A DNA stretch of 5,071 bases from an uncultured Clostridia bacterium (GTDB lineage: Bacteria > Bacillota > Clostridia > Oscillospirales > Oscillospiraceae): contig CAMHRJ010000181.1 in NCBI GenBank assembly GCA_946187475.1, positions 1-5,071 on the forward strand. The letters run 5' to 3'. The notes beneath the pieces were generated by a model. It was not told the origin of the DNA and searched no databases. It saw only the letters and a program-made list of their open reading frames with translations. Positions within the stretch are counted from its first letter, which is position 1. Every line of letters starts with the position of its first letter. Positions 1 through 5,071 of this stretch are shown here, piece after piece. Made by a program: the position numbers and the translations under genes.

Positions 1-18
1 TGCAGTGATGCTATTTTC

Positions 19-72
19 TGCACCATTCGCTTTTTTATGCTGAAAAATTGTTCCAGCGAATTGCACATTTTT
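19..72 (+). terminator. Possible weak hairpin followed by a T-run (candidate terminator of an upstream gene)
   Basis: An imperfect inverted repeat pairs TGCA-cc-ATTCGC (19-30) with GCGAATTGCA (56-65), giving ten pairs with a two-base bulge. Inside it, a T-tract (32-36) can pair with an A-tract (43-47). Five T residues follow at 68-72. This fits a Rho-independent terminator for a gene left of the window, but the stem is AT-rich and the loop is long, so it may fold poorly. The rest of 1-107 shows no convincing coding sequence; it is AT-rich compared with the genes that follow and reads as ordinary intergenic DNA. Confidence 0.25.
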
Positions 73-107
73 CCGTTGACTGGCACTCAGCCGGCAATGT
101 GAAGCCC

Positions 108-136
108 TTGACAGTGTGGTCTATTTATGATAGACT
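108..136 (+). promoter_or_regulatory. Sigma-A-type promoter with extended -10, driving the operon
   Basis: A perfect -35 box TTGACA lies at 108-113. After a 17-bp spacer comes TAGACT at 131-136, which matches four of six bases of TATAAT. It is preceded by TG at 128-129, the extended -10 motif, which can compensate for a weaker -10. Transcription would start near 142-144. The -10 element and half of the spacer lie inside the first operator dyad, so a repressor bound there would block RNA polymerase directly. The box sequences and spacing are seen directly; the start site is inferred. Confidence 0.8.
118..136. promoter_or_regulatory. Operator dyad 1, probable BlaI-family binding site
   Basis: GGTCTAT (118-124) and ATAGACT (130-136) form an inverted repeat around a 5-bp spacer. 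Six bp of each arm (119-124 and 130-135) are perfectly symmetric, centred on 127. The dyad covers the promoter spacer and the whole -10 box. BlaI/MecI proteins bind such dyads as winged-helix dimers. The classical staphylococcal sites carry a TACA...TGTA core, which is absent here, so the half-site GTCTAT would be a divergent specificity. Assignment to the adjacent repressor is inferred from position and from the matching second dyad. Confidence 0.75.
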
Positions 137-145
137 CATAATAAA

Positions 146-164
146 GGTTTATCGATTATAGACC
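146..164. promoter_or_regulatory. Operator dyad 2, probable BlaI-family binding site
   Basis: GGTTTAT (146-152) and ATAGACC (158-164) flank a 5-bp spacer, with seven-base arms and one mismatch (T149 where the symmetric base would be C). Arm sequence and spacer length match dyad 1, and the centres (127 and 155) are 28 bp apart. The site sits just after the predicted transcription start and ends one base before the ribosome binding site. Two repressor dimers could therefore cover the promoter from -10 through the 5' leader, as in the double operators of bla/mec regions. Confidence 0.72.
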
Positions 165-172
165 AAAGGAGG
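165..172 (+). promoter_or_regulatory. Strong ribosome binding site for the repressor gene
   Basis: AAAGGAGG is a near-perfect anti-Shine-Dalgarno match and lies 8 nt before the ATG at 181. It fixes the start codon of the repressor gene. It directly abuts operator dyad 2. Confidence 0.85.
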
Positions 173-180
173 CATTTCCC

Positions 181-546
181 ATGGGCGGAAAACGACTGGG
201 GGCGGTGGAGCTGCGCTTTGCGGAGCTGATCTGGGCGCACGCGCCGCTGTCCTCGGCAGAGCTGGTGCGCCTCTGCGCGGCGGAGCTGGAGTGGAAAAAA
301 TCCACGACCTATACCGTTTTGAAAAAGCTATGTGACCGCGGTTTGTTTGAAAACGACGGAGGCACGGTGCGGGTTCGCAGAACGAGAGAGGAATATGACA
401 GCGACCAGAGCACGCAGTTCGTGGATGAGGCATTTTCCGGCTCGCTGCCCGCGTTCCTGGCGGCCTTTGCAGCCGGCAAGAAGCTGGAGGCGGAGGACGT
501 GGACGAGATCCAGCGCATGATCGACGATTTTCGGAGGGAGACCTGA
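181..546 (+). CDS. blaI: BlaI/MecI-family transcriptional repressor
   Basis: This 121-residue protein is probably a cytoplasmic winged-helix repressor that binds the dyads just upstream and controls the whole operon. The length fits the family (staphylococcal BlaI and MecI are about 123-126 residues). Family hallmarks are the N-terminal LGAVELRFAELIW (6-18), then an SSAELV helix (24-29), the recognition-helix segment KKSTTYTVLKKLCDRG (39-54), and a wing rich in basic residues (62-70). The C-terminal part (76-120) matches the dimerisation helices. In S. aureus BlaI/MecI, derepression involves cleavage at an Asn-Phe bond. The aligned place here reads Ala95-Phe96, so the Phe is kept and the Asn is not. 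The start is set by the AAAGGAGG site. The gene ends 2 nt before the protease gene, the usual regulator-sensor pairing. Family is near certain; the signal it answers to is unknown. Confidence 0.93.
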   Translation: MGGKRLGAVELRFAELIWAHAPLSSAELVRLCAAELEWKKSTTYTVLKKLCDRGLFENDGGTVRVRRTREEYDSDQSTQFVDEAFSGSLPAFLAAFAAGKKLEAEDVDEIQRMIDDFRRET

Positions 547-548
547 CC

Positions 549-1727
549 ATGGAGCAGCTCTTTCTCCGGCTTGCCCATAGGAGCCTTGCCGCCGGATGGG
601 TGGTGCTGGCGGTGCTGGTGCTTCGCCTGATGCTGCGCAAAGCGCCGAAGCGGGTCGTCTGTCTGCTCTGGCTGCTGGTCGCCTTTCGGCTGATTTGCCC
701 GGTGACGCTGCATTCTCCGGTGAGCCTTGTGCCTCAGCCGGCGACTGTCTCTCAGATGGTGAATCCGGCGCCGAACGGTTCTGCGGAGGCGACGTCTGCC
801 GCCTTGATCGTGCCGGTGCTCAGCCGCCTCTGGTGCGCGGGCGTTGCCGGGATGCTGATCTGGGCGCTCTGGAGCAATCTTTGCCTGGGGCGCAAATTGC
901 GTCCTTCTATCCGGCAGTTAGAGAACATCCGCCTGTGTGACGAGATCGACACGCCCTTCGTGTTTGGCCTGATTCGGCCGCAGATCTATCTTCCCTCCTG
1001 GCTGGAACCGGCCCAGGCGGATTATGTGCTGGCCCATGAGCGGGCGCATATTGCCCGGGGAGACCACTGGTGGAAGCCTTTGGGCTGGATGCTGCTGAGC
1101 GTCTATTGGTTCCATCCGCTGCTCTGGCTGGGCTATGTGCTGTTCTGCCGGGATTTGGAATTTGCCTGCGACGAGCGTGTGGCAGCCAAACTCAGCCGTG
1201 AGGGGCGCGCCGCCTACTCGGAGGCGCTGCTGCGCTGCAGCCGTCCCAAAGCTGCGATGCCGCTGCCCGTTGCCTTCGGGGAAACCGGCGTGAAAGCCCG
1301 GGTGCAGGCCGTTTTGCGCTATCGAAAACCCACCGTTCGCATGGTGGTGCCGGCGGTTCTTGCAGTGCTTGCTGCGGGTGCGCTGTTTATGACTGACCGT
1401 CCCGTTCAGGCCCTGGAGCTGACGGAGGTCTCAGAGGAAGCAGCAGAGCCTGCGCCGTCGGAAGATGATGCGAAGCTGCAGGAGCAAGTGACCCGGAAGG
1501 CGGATGCTTTGGAGACTTCCGGCAACACACCGACGCCGCAGCCGGAAACGCAGGTGCCGACGCCCGCGCAGGTCTATCCGGCACAGGTCTATCCGACGCC
1601 GCAAGCCCAGCAGCAGACGGCGGAGACGCCTAGCATGCCTGCAGCGGAGTCGACGCCCATACCAACCCCGCCGTCGGAAGAATCTGGTGTTGAGACGGTC
1701 GATATTGTGGATTCCGGCGGATTCTGA
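549..1727 (+). CDS. blaR1: BlaR1-like M56 membrane metalloprotease lacking the penicillin-binding sensor domain
   Basis: This 392-residue integral membrane zinc protease is the expected partner of the preceding repressor. Hydrophobic segments lie at about 15-29, 37-52, 85-108 and 265-281, with an amphipathic or membrane-associated stretch at 177-199. The M56 signature is intact: FVFG-x3-P-x-IYLP (137-149), the zinc-binding HERAH (H163, E164, H167) and the downstream DLEFACDE (202-209), whose E204 is the likely third ligand. YRKP (258-261) before the last membrane helix is also typical. In canonical BlaR1 a penicillin-binding domain of about 250 residues follows this helix outside the cell. 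Here only about 110 residues remain (282-392), rich in Pro, Thr, Glu and Gln, with a tandem AQVYP repeat (340-349) and no SxxK or KTG-like motif. GGAGGG (533-538) serves as its ribosome binding site inside the end of the repressor gene. Protease fold is confident; beta-lactam sensing is not supported. Confidence 0.9.
   Translation: MEQLFLRLAHRSLAAGWVVLAVLVLRLMLRKAPKRVVCLLWLLVAFRLICPVTLHSPVSLVPQPATVSQMVNPAPNGSAEATSAALIVPVLSRLWCAGVAGMLIWALWSNLCLGRKLRPSIRQLENIRLCDEIDTPFVFGLIRPQIYLPSWLEPAQADYVLAHERAHIARGDHWWKPLGWMLLSVYWFHPLLWLGYVLFCRDLEFACDERVAAKLSREGRAAYSEALLRCSRPKAAMPLPVAFGETGVKARVQAVLRYRKPTVRMVVPAVLAVLAAGALFMTDRPVQALELTEVSEEAAEPAPSEDDAKLQEQVTRKADALETSGNTPTPQPETQVPTPAQVYPAQVYPTPQAQQQTAETPSMPAAESTPIPTPPSEESGVETVDIVDSGGF
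1569..1595 (+). repeat. Short tandem repeat encoding AQVYP-AQVYP in the protease tail
   Basis: CAGGTCTATCCG occurs exactly at 1569-1580 and 1584-1595, offset by 15 nt, so the reading frame is kept. It encodes two successive AQVYP units in the Pro/Thr-rich extracellular tail. It looks like recent in-frame slippage in a low-complexity linker. Confidence 0.7.
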
Positions 1728-1734
1728 AGCTGAG

Positions 1735-1741
1735 AAAGGAG
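1735..1741 (+). promoter_or_regulatory. Ribosome binding site of the first LRR-SLH gene
   Basis: AAAGGAG lies 8 nt before the ATG at 1750, in the 22-nt gap after the protease gene. The gap has no promoter-like boxes or hairpin, which supports co-transcription from the upstream promoter. Confidence 0.8.
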
Positions 1742-1749
1742 AATAACCT

Positions 1750-3057
1750 ATGAAAAAAACAGTTTGGAGCATCCTGCTCATCCTTTGCATGGCGCTTTCG
1801 CTGCTGCCCTTCGGGGCCTTTGCGGCGGGCACCGCCGCATCCGGCGATTATGGCGGTGGGCTGCATTGGGCACTTTCCGCTGACGGTACCCTGACCATCA
1901 CCGGCGCCGGCGCCATGCCGGACTACACGGTGGATTCTCTGGTCATGGACGACAACATCGGCCAGCAGGCTCCGACGCCCTGGCTGGAGCACGACACGGA
2001 GCTGCGGGCCATCGTCATCGGTGAAGGCATCACCCGTGTGGGCGACTTTACGTTTATGAACGACCGCGGAGTCACCAGCGTTACGCTGCCCTCCACGCTC
2101 CGCTCCGTCGGCAGACGCGCTTTCAGCCTGCTCCCTGCGGAGCGCATCACCCTTCCGGAGGGGCTGCAGTCGATCGGTGAGACCGCCTTTGCGGGCGGGA
2201 AGATGAAGGAGATCGTCATCCCCGCCTCTGTGACGGAGATCGGCCCTGCTGCCTTTGAAAGCTGCGACCGTGCTGATATCATTAAGATTCTCGGCCCGGT
2301 GAAAAAGCTGGAATCGCGCACATTTTATAACTGCCGCCCAACGGAGCTGTATCTCTCAAAGGATGTGCGCAGCATGGCGCCGGATGTTTTCACGCCGGAT
2401 GTTCATGTGCGCCATGTGTTCTTCGACGGCACCCGGGCCCGGTTTGCGGAGAATACAAAGAATCTGGACGCCTTTTCCTATGTCTATCTTCACCCCAACA
2501 CGGAGCTGAATCTCCATCCTCACTTCACGGATGTCCCGGAGGGAGCATGGTTCTCGGAAAGCGTGCAGTGGGCGGCGGAGCGTGCCTTCACTTCCGGCAC
2601 TTCGGATACCACCTTCTCGCCGGAGAGCACCTGCACCCGTGCCCAGATCGTCACCTTCCTGTGGCGCTACTGCGGATCGCCGGAGATGAATGGCGCAGCC
2701 AATCCTTTTAATGACGTAAAGGAGTCCGATTACTTCTACCATGCGGTGCTCTGGGCCGTAGAGGAGGGCATTACCAACGGCACCGGCGGCCCCGCCTTTT
2801 CGCCCAACAAAACCGTCACCCGGGCCGAGACCGTGACCTTCTTCTGGCGGCTGCATGCCCAGGAGGTGCCCAATGAATTGGTGAAAGCCTTCTCGGATGT
2901 TCCGCGCAGCGCCTATTACGCACTGGCGGTGGACTGGGCGGTCTATACCGGCCTGACGAAGGGAATCTCCGACATCGAATTTGGCCCCAACCAATCCTGC
3001 TCCCGGGCCCAGATCGTCACCTTCCTGAACCGCTACACGCCGCGCTGGTGGGGTTGA
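1750..3057 (+). CDS. Secreted cell-surface protein: BspA-like leucine-rich repeats plus three C-terminal SLH domains
   Basis: This 435-residue protein is exported and probably held on the cell wall. Residues 1-25 are a Sec signal peptide: Lys-Lys, a hydrophobic core, and a predicted cut after AFA. An N-terminal cap (38-60) has the DGTLTITG and MPDY motifs common in Firmicutes surface proteins. LRR_5 repeats follow (about 84-230), visible as repeated LP-x-x-x-L-x-x-[IV]-G-x-x-AF units, for example 113-125 and 135-147, and becoming irregular after 170. Three SLH domains occupy about 259-311, 320-372 and 381-430, with key motifs TRAQ (296-299), TRAE (357-360) and SRAQ (418-421). SLH triplets normally grip pyruvylated secondary wall polysaccharide. 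LRR_5 regions often mediate protein or host-surface binding, but no ligand can be read here. It is the third gene of the operon, so probably under BlaI-type control. Architecture is certain; biological role is unknown. Confidence 0.92.
   Translation: MKKTVWSILLILCMALSLLPFGAFAAGTAASGDYGGGLHWALSADGTLTITGAGAMPDYTVDSLVMDDNIGQQAPTPWLEHDTELRAIVIGEGITRVGDFTFMNDRGVTSVTLPSTLRSVGRRAFSLLPAERITLPEGLQSIGETAFAGGKMKEIVIPASVTEIGPAAFESCDRADIIKILGPVKKLESRTFYNCRPTELYLSKDVRSMAPDVFTPDVHVRHVFFDGTRARFAENTKNLDAFSYVYLHPNTELNLHPHFTDVPEGAWFSESVQWAAERAFTSGTSDTTFSPESTCTRAQIVTFLWRYCGSPEMNGAANPFNDVKESDYFYHAVLWAVEEGITNGTGGPAFSPNKTVTRAETVTFFWRLHAQEVPNELVKAFSDVPRSAYYALAVDWAVYTGLTKGISDIEFGPNQSCSRAQIVTFLNRYTPRWWG
1861..2514 (+). 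repeat. LRR module, copy in the first surface protein
   Basis: This stretch encodes residues 38-255. It is homologous to the C-terminal module of the next gene (4427-5020). Counting by eye over an ungapped 89-residue core (84-172 here), 48 positions are identical, including IGEGITRVGD and VTLPSTLR. Confidence 0.75.
2524..3039 (+). repeat. Triple SLH block of the first surface protein
   Basis: Three tandem SLH units begin at Phe-Thr-Asp-Val, Phe-Asn-Asp-Val and Phe-Ser-Asp-Val, at residues 259, 320 and 381. The spacing is an even 61 residues. Each ends in an [ST]RA[QE]-x-VTF motif. Three units at the C-terminus is the classical anchor layout. Confidence 0.9.
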
Positions 3058-3060
3058 GGA
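3056..3060 (+). promoter_or_regulatory. Ribosome binding site overlapping the previous stop codon; decides the start of the last gene
   Basis: GAGGA overlaps the TGA stop (3055-3057) of the preceding gene. It is only 1 nt from the ATG at 3062 but 7 nt from the ATG at 3068. The second start has proper spacing and begins MKK like the upstream surface protein, so 3068 is preferred. The overlap suggests coupled translation of the two surface proteins. Confidence 0.7.
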
Positions 3061-3067
3061 CATGATC

Positions 3068-5068
3068 ATGAAAAAACAATGTGGTTTGATTCTGCTGGTT
3101 CTCTGCGTGGCGGTGTCCCTGCTCACACCCGGAGCTGCCGCCGCAGAGCCGGAAGCCCCGGCGGTTATTCTCTCCGGCACCTGGGGCGATCACGCATCCT
3201 TTGAACTGACGGAGGACGGCGTCTTCACCATCACCGGCACCGGGGAGCTTCGCGCCGACCAGATGCGCATCACCTATCCGAGCCCGGACACGAATCTTCC
3301 GGCCTTTGACACTTTGGTGGTCTCCGAGGGCATCACCCGCATCGGCGGCAATGCTTTTGCTGCCTGGGGTATGAAGGAAGCGATCCTTTATGGTGACGTC
3401 GGCGGCAGCGCCTTCTGGGAGTGCACCAGACTGGAGACCGTCTATGTGATGAATGCCGAGGAGATCGGCACCGGCGCCTTCACAGAGTGCGCCAAGCTGC
3501 AGAACGTCTATCTGGCGGATACAGTGAAGTCTCTGAATGCCGGGGCATTTGACGGCTGCAAAGCCTTGGAGGAAATCCGCAGTCCCCGGAAGATCATGAC
3601 GCTGCATACCCTTACTTTCCGGGACTGTGCCAAGCTGAAGACCGTGATCATGCCGGCGGTGCAGCATGTGGAACAGGACTGCTTCTTAAACTGCACGGCA
3701 CTGAAAGAAATCTACTACGCCGGCACCGAGGCACAGCTGCAGAGCTTGGAGTACAACCCTGCGGGCAACGTCACCTTCGAGGAAGCGGAATTCATTCTGC
3801 TGCCCGCCATGCCGGACCCGTTCTATGGCTTTTTTGATCTGCCCGCCCCGGATGACTGGGCCTATGAGGGCATTTGCTTCTGCCTGGACAACGGCTACAT
3901 GGCCGGCATGGGGGACGGATATTTCCGCCCCGATGACGTGACCACCCGGGCTCAGCTGGTCACGATCCTCTGGCGCGTGAGCGGCGAGCCGAAAGCAGCC
4001 AAGGCTGCGCCCTTCACCGATGTGAACCAGCCCTGGGCAGCAGACGCCATCGCATGGGCGGCGGAAAACGGCATCGTCAACGGCGTCGGTGACAACCGCT
4101 TCGAGCCCGACGGGCCCATCACCCGGGAGCAGCTGGTGACGATCTTCTGCCGGTACTGCCGAGACTGGCTGAAGACGGACATGACGCCCGGCGCGTCTCT
4201 CGCGTCCTTCCCGGATGCGGCGCAGGTCTCCGACTGGGCGAAGGACGCCATGGCGTGGGGAATCGCCTCGAAGCTTATCTCCGGCGTCGGGACCGATCAC
4301 GGCGTGGAGCTGCAGCCCAAGGGCAGCGCCACCCGCGCCCAGATCGCCCGGGTGATTCTGAACTTCGTGACGGGCGTCTCTGCCGATGCGCCGGAGTCTG
4401 AACCGCAGCGGGAAGATCAAAACGAACTGCGCTGGACCATCGACCGGGAGGGAACCCTGACCATTACCGGCTCCGGCCCAATCCCGGACTATCCGATGAC
4501 GGAGGAGGACAAAGCCAATTTCAGGCCTCCCCAGACGCCCTGGGTCGACTATTACGATGAAATCCGCGCCGTCGTCATCGGCGAGGGCATCACCCGGGTG
4601 GGCGATTACGTCTTTTGCAATGAACCCAACCTCAAGCGGGTGACCCTGCCGTCCACCCTGCGGGAGATCGGAGACTATGCCTTCTACTCCGCGCCCATCC
4701 GGGTGCTGAAGCTGCCCGAGGGACTGGTCAGCATTGGTGACTATGCCTTCGGCGGAGCGGACATTCTGGAGCTGGAGATTCCTGAGACGGTCACGACTCT
4801 GGGCGAGGGCGCTTTTGTGGGCTGCATGTCCGTCCAGACCATTCGTGTGCCGGATTCGGTGCGGGAGCTGCCCAAAGACGTGTTCTGCAATTGCCCGTGC
4901 CTGAAAACGATCTATCTCCCAGGGACGCTGCAGGCCCTGCACGCGGACGCCTTCCGTATGACAGTGAATCTGGAAAACACCTATTTCAGCGGCACCCAGG
5001 CCCAGTGGGATGCCCTCATGGAGCAGGCGCCGGGGTTCTTTGCCGGGAAGGTCACCTGCAGCGGATGA
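3068..5068 (+). CDS. Secreted LRR-SLH-LRR surface protein with a second, C-terminal leucine-rich repeat module
   Basis: The protein has 666 residues from the preferred start (668 if ATG 3062 is used). Residues 1-26 form a Sec signal peptide ending in AAAA before EPEAP. LRR module A (about 34-233) has a short cap with the motif DGVFTITGTG and irregular LRR_5 repeats such as GAF-x-x-C units, closing with YYAGTEAQ. Three SLH domains lie at about 255-308, 316-367 and 381-434, with TRAQ (293-296), TREQ (352-355) and TRAQ (422-425). A charged linker (435-452) leads to LRR module B (454-651), which restarts with the cap motif DREGTLTITGSG and ends with YFSGTQAQW. Module B resembles the LRR of the neighbouring gene more than module A does. 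Having the wall anchor in the middle is unusual; the layout suggests fusion of an LRR-SLH protein with a second, signal-less LRR unit. The stop at 5066-5068 is complete. Ligand and role are unknown. Confidence 0.92.
   Translation: MKKQCGLILLVLCVAVSLLTPGAAAAEPEAPAVILSGTWGDHASFELTEDGVFTITGTGELRADQMRITYPSPDTNLPAFDTLVVSEGITRIGGNAFAAWGMKEAILYGDVGGSAFWECTRLETVYVMNAEEIGTGAFTECAKLQNVYLADTVKSLNAGAFDGCKALEEIRSPRKIMTLHTLTFRDCAKLKTVIMPAVQHVEQDCFLNCTALKEIYYAGTEAQLQSLEYNPAGNVTFEEAEFILLPAMPDPFYGFFDLPAPDDWAYEGICFCLDNGYMAGMGDGYFRPDDVTTRAQLVTILWRVSGEPKAAKAAPFTDVNQPWAADAIAWAAENGIVNGVGDNRFEPDGPITREQLVTIFCRYCRDWLKTDMTPGASLASFPDAAQVSDWAKDAMAWGIASKLISGVGTDHGVELQPKGSATRAQIARVILNFVTGVSADAPESEPQREDQNELRWTIDREGTLTITGSGPIPDYPMTEEDKANFRPPQTPWVDYYDEIRAVVIGEGITRVGDYVFCNEPNLKRVTLPSTLREIGDYAFYSAPIRVLKLPEGLVSIGDYAFGGADILELEIPETVTTLGEGAFVGCMSVQTIRVPDSVRELPKDVFCNCPCLKTIYLPGTLQALHADAFRMTVNLENTYFSGTQAQWDALMEQAPGFFAGKVTCSG
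3830..4369 (+). repeat. Triple SLH block in the middle of the last surface protein
   Basis: Three SLH units are visible by their Phe-x-Asp starts and TRAQ/TREQ/TRAQ motifs. The third is more divergent, with a longer insert before its TRAQ motif. The block is internal rather than terminal, being followed by an LRR module of about 200 residues. Confidence 0.85.
4427..5020 (+). repeat. LRR module B, paralogous to the LRR of the preceding gene
   Basis: This module is the partner of 1861-2514. The shared order is cap motif (DGTLTITG / EGTLTITG), PDY, TPW, IGEGITRVGD, VTLPSTLR, LPEGL and a terminal GT motif. The match extends from just after the signal peptide of the first protein to its last LRR, consistent with duplication of a whole mature domain. 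Confidence 0.75.
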
Positions 5069-5071
5069 ATG

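Noticed and set aside
1..22. Small inverted repeat TGCAG...CTGCA at the window edge
   Set aside because: Only five pairs with a 12-nt loop, cut by the window edge; expected by chance.
76..81. TTGACT as an alternative -35 box
   Set aside because: At 16-18 bp downstream there is only GTGAAG-like sequence, with no usable -10.
126..131. TATGAT as an alternative -10 box
   Set aside because: It is only 12 bp from TTGACA, too short a spacer; TAGACT at 131-136 with 17 bp and an upstream TG fits better.
1571..1592. Two GGTCTAT strings identical to the operator half-site inside the protease gene
   Set aside because: They are direct, not inverted, repeats 15 nt apart and encode the duplicated AQVYP unit, so the codons explain them.
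1504..1746. Arginine-rich open frame on the + strand in the protease tail region
   Set aside because: It is a shifted-frame reading of the low-complexity Pro/Thr tail; its extreme Arg content is an artefact of CCG/CGC-rich DNA.
3080..3112. Possible lipobox in the signal peptide of the last gene (Cys after LLVL)
   Set aside because: The residue before Cys is Leu, not Gly/Ala/Ser, and a normal Ala-rich signal peptidase I site follows. The upstream surface protein has the same non-lipobox Cys.
3686..4942. Long open frame on the - strand (418 codons), antisense to the last surface gene
   Set aside because: It lies fully within a confident gene. Its translation shows no domain pattern, and high GC makes such antisense frames common. 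The same applies to the - strand frames at 2356-3180 and 3017-3667.

Overview
The window looks like a complete, or nearly complete, four-gene operon from a GC-rich, Gram-positive, anaerobic Clostridia-type bacterium. I suspect a gut Oscillospirales/Oscillospiraceae relative. This is inferred from three things: strong AAAGGAGG-type ribosome binding sites, BlaI/BlaR1-family regulators, and secreted proteins that join BspA-like (LRR_5) leucine-rich repeats to SLH cell-wall anchoring domains. No taxonomic marker gene is present, so the placement is tentative.

Layout: positions 1-107 are AT-rich and non-coding, with a weak hairpin that may end an upstream transcript. Positions 108-172 form a compact control region. 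It holds a TTGACA / extended TAGACT promoter, two 19-bp dyads of the same design (GGTCTAT-N5-ATAGACC-like) and a strong ribosome binding site. Next come a BlaI/MecI-family repressor (181-546), a BlaR1-like M56 membrane metalloprotease (549-1727), a secreted LRR-SLH protein (1750-3057) and a larger secreted LRR-SLH-LRR protein (3068-5068). All genes are on the + strand with gaps of 2, 22 and 10 nt. I see no internal promoter or terminator, so one regulated transcript is the simplest reading. The window ends 3 nt after the last stop codon, so further genes may follow.

How the genes may work together (inference): the repressor binds the two dyads and shuts off its own operon. The membrane protease, when triggered from outside, leads to loss of the repressor, as in beta-lactam-responsive bla/mec systems. 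The usual output, a beta-lactamase or PBP2a, is absent here. The usual penicillin-binding sensor domain of BlaR1 is also absent and is replaced by a Pro/Thr/Glu/Gln-rich tail of about 110 residues. The co-transcribed cargo is two cell-surface proteins. The most interesting hypothesis is therefore a BlaI/BlaR1-derived circuit that senses an unknown envelope signal and remodels the cell surface.
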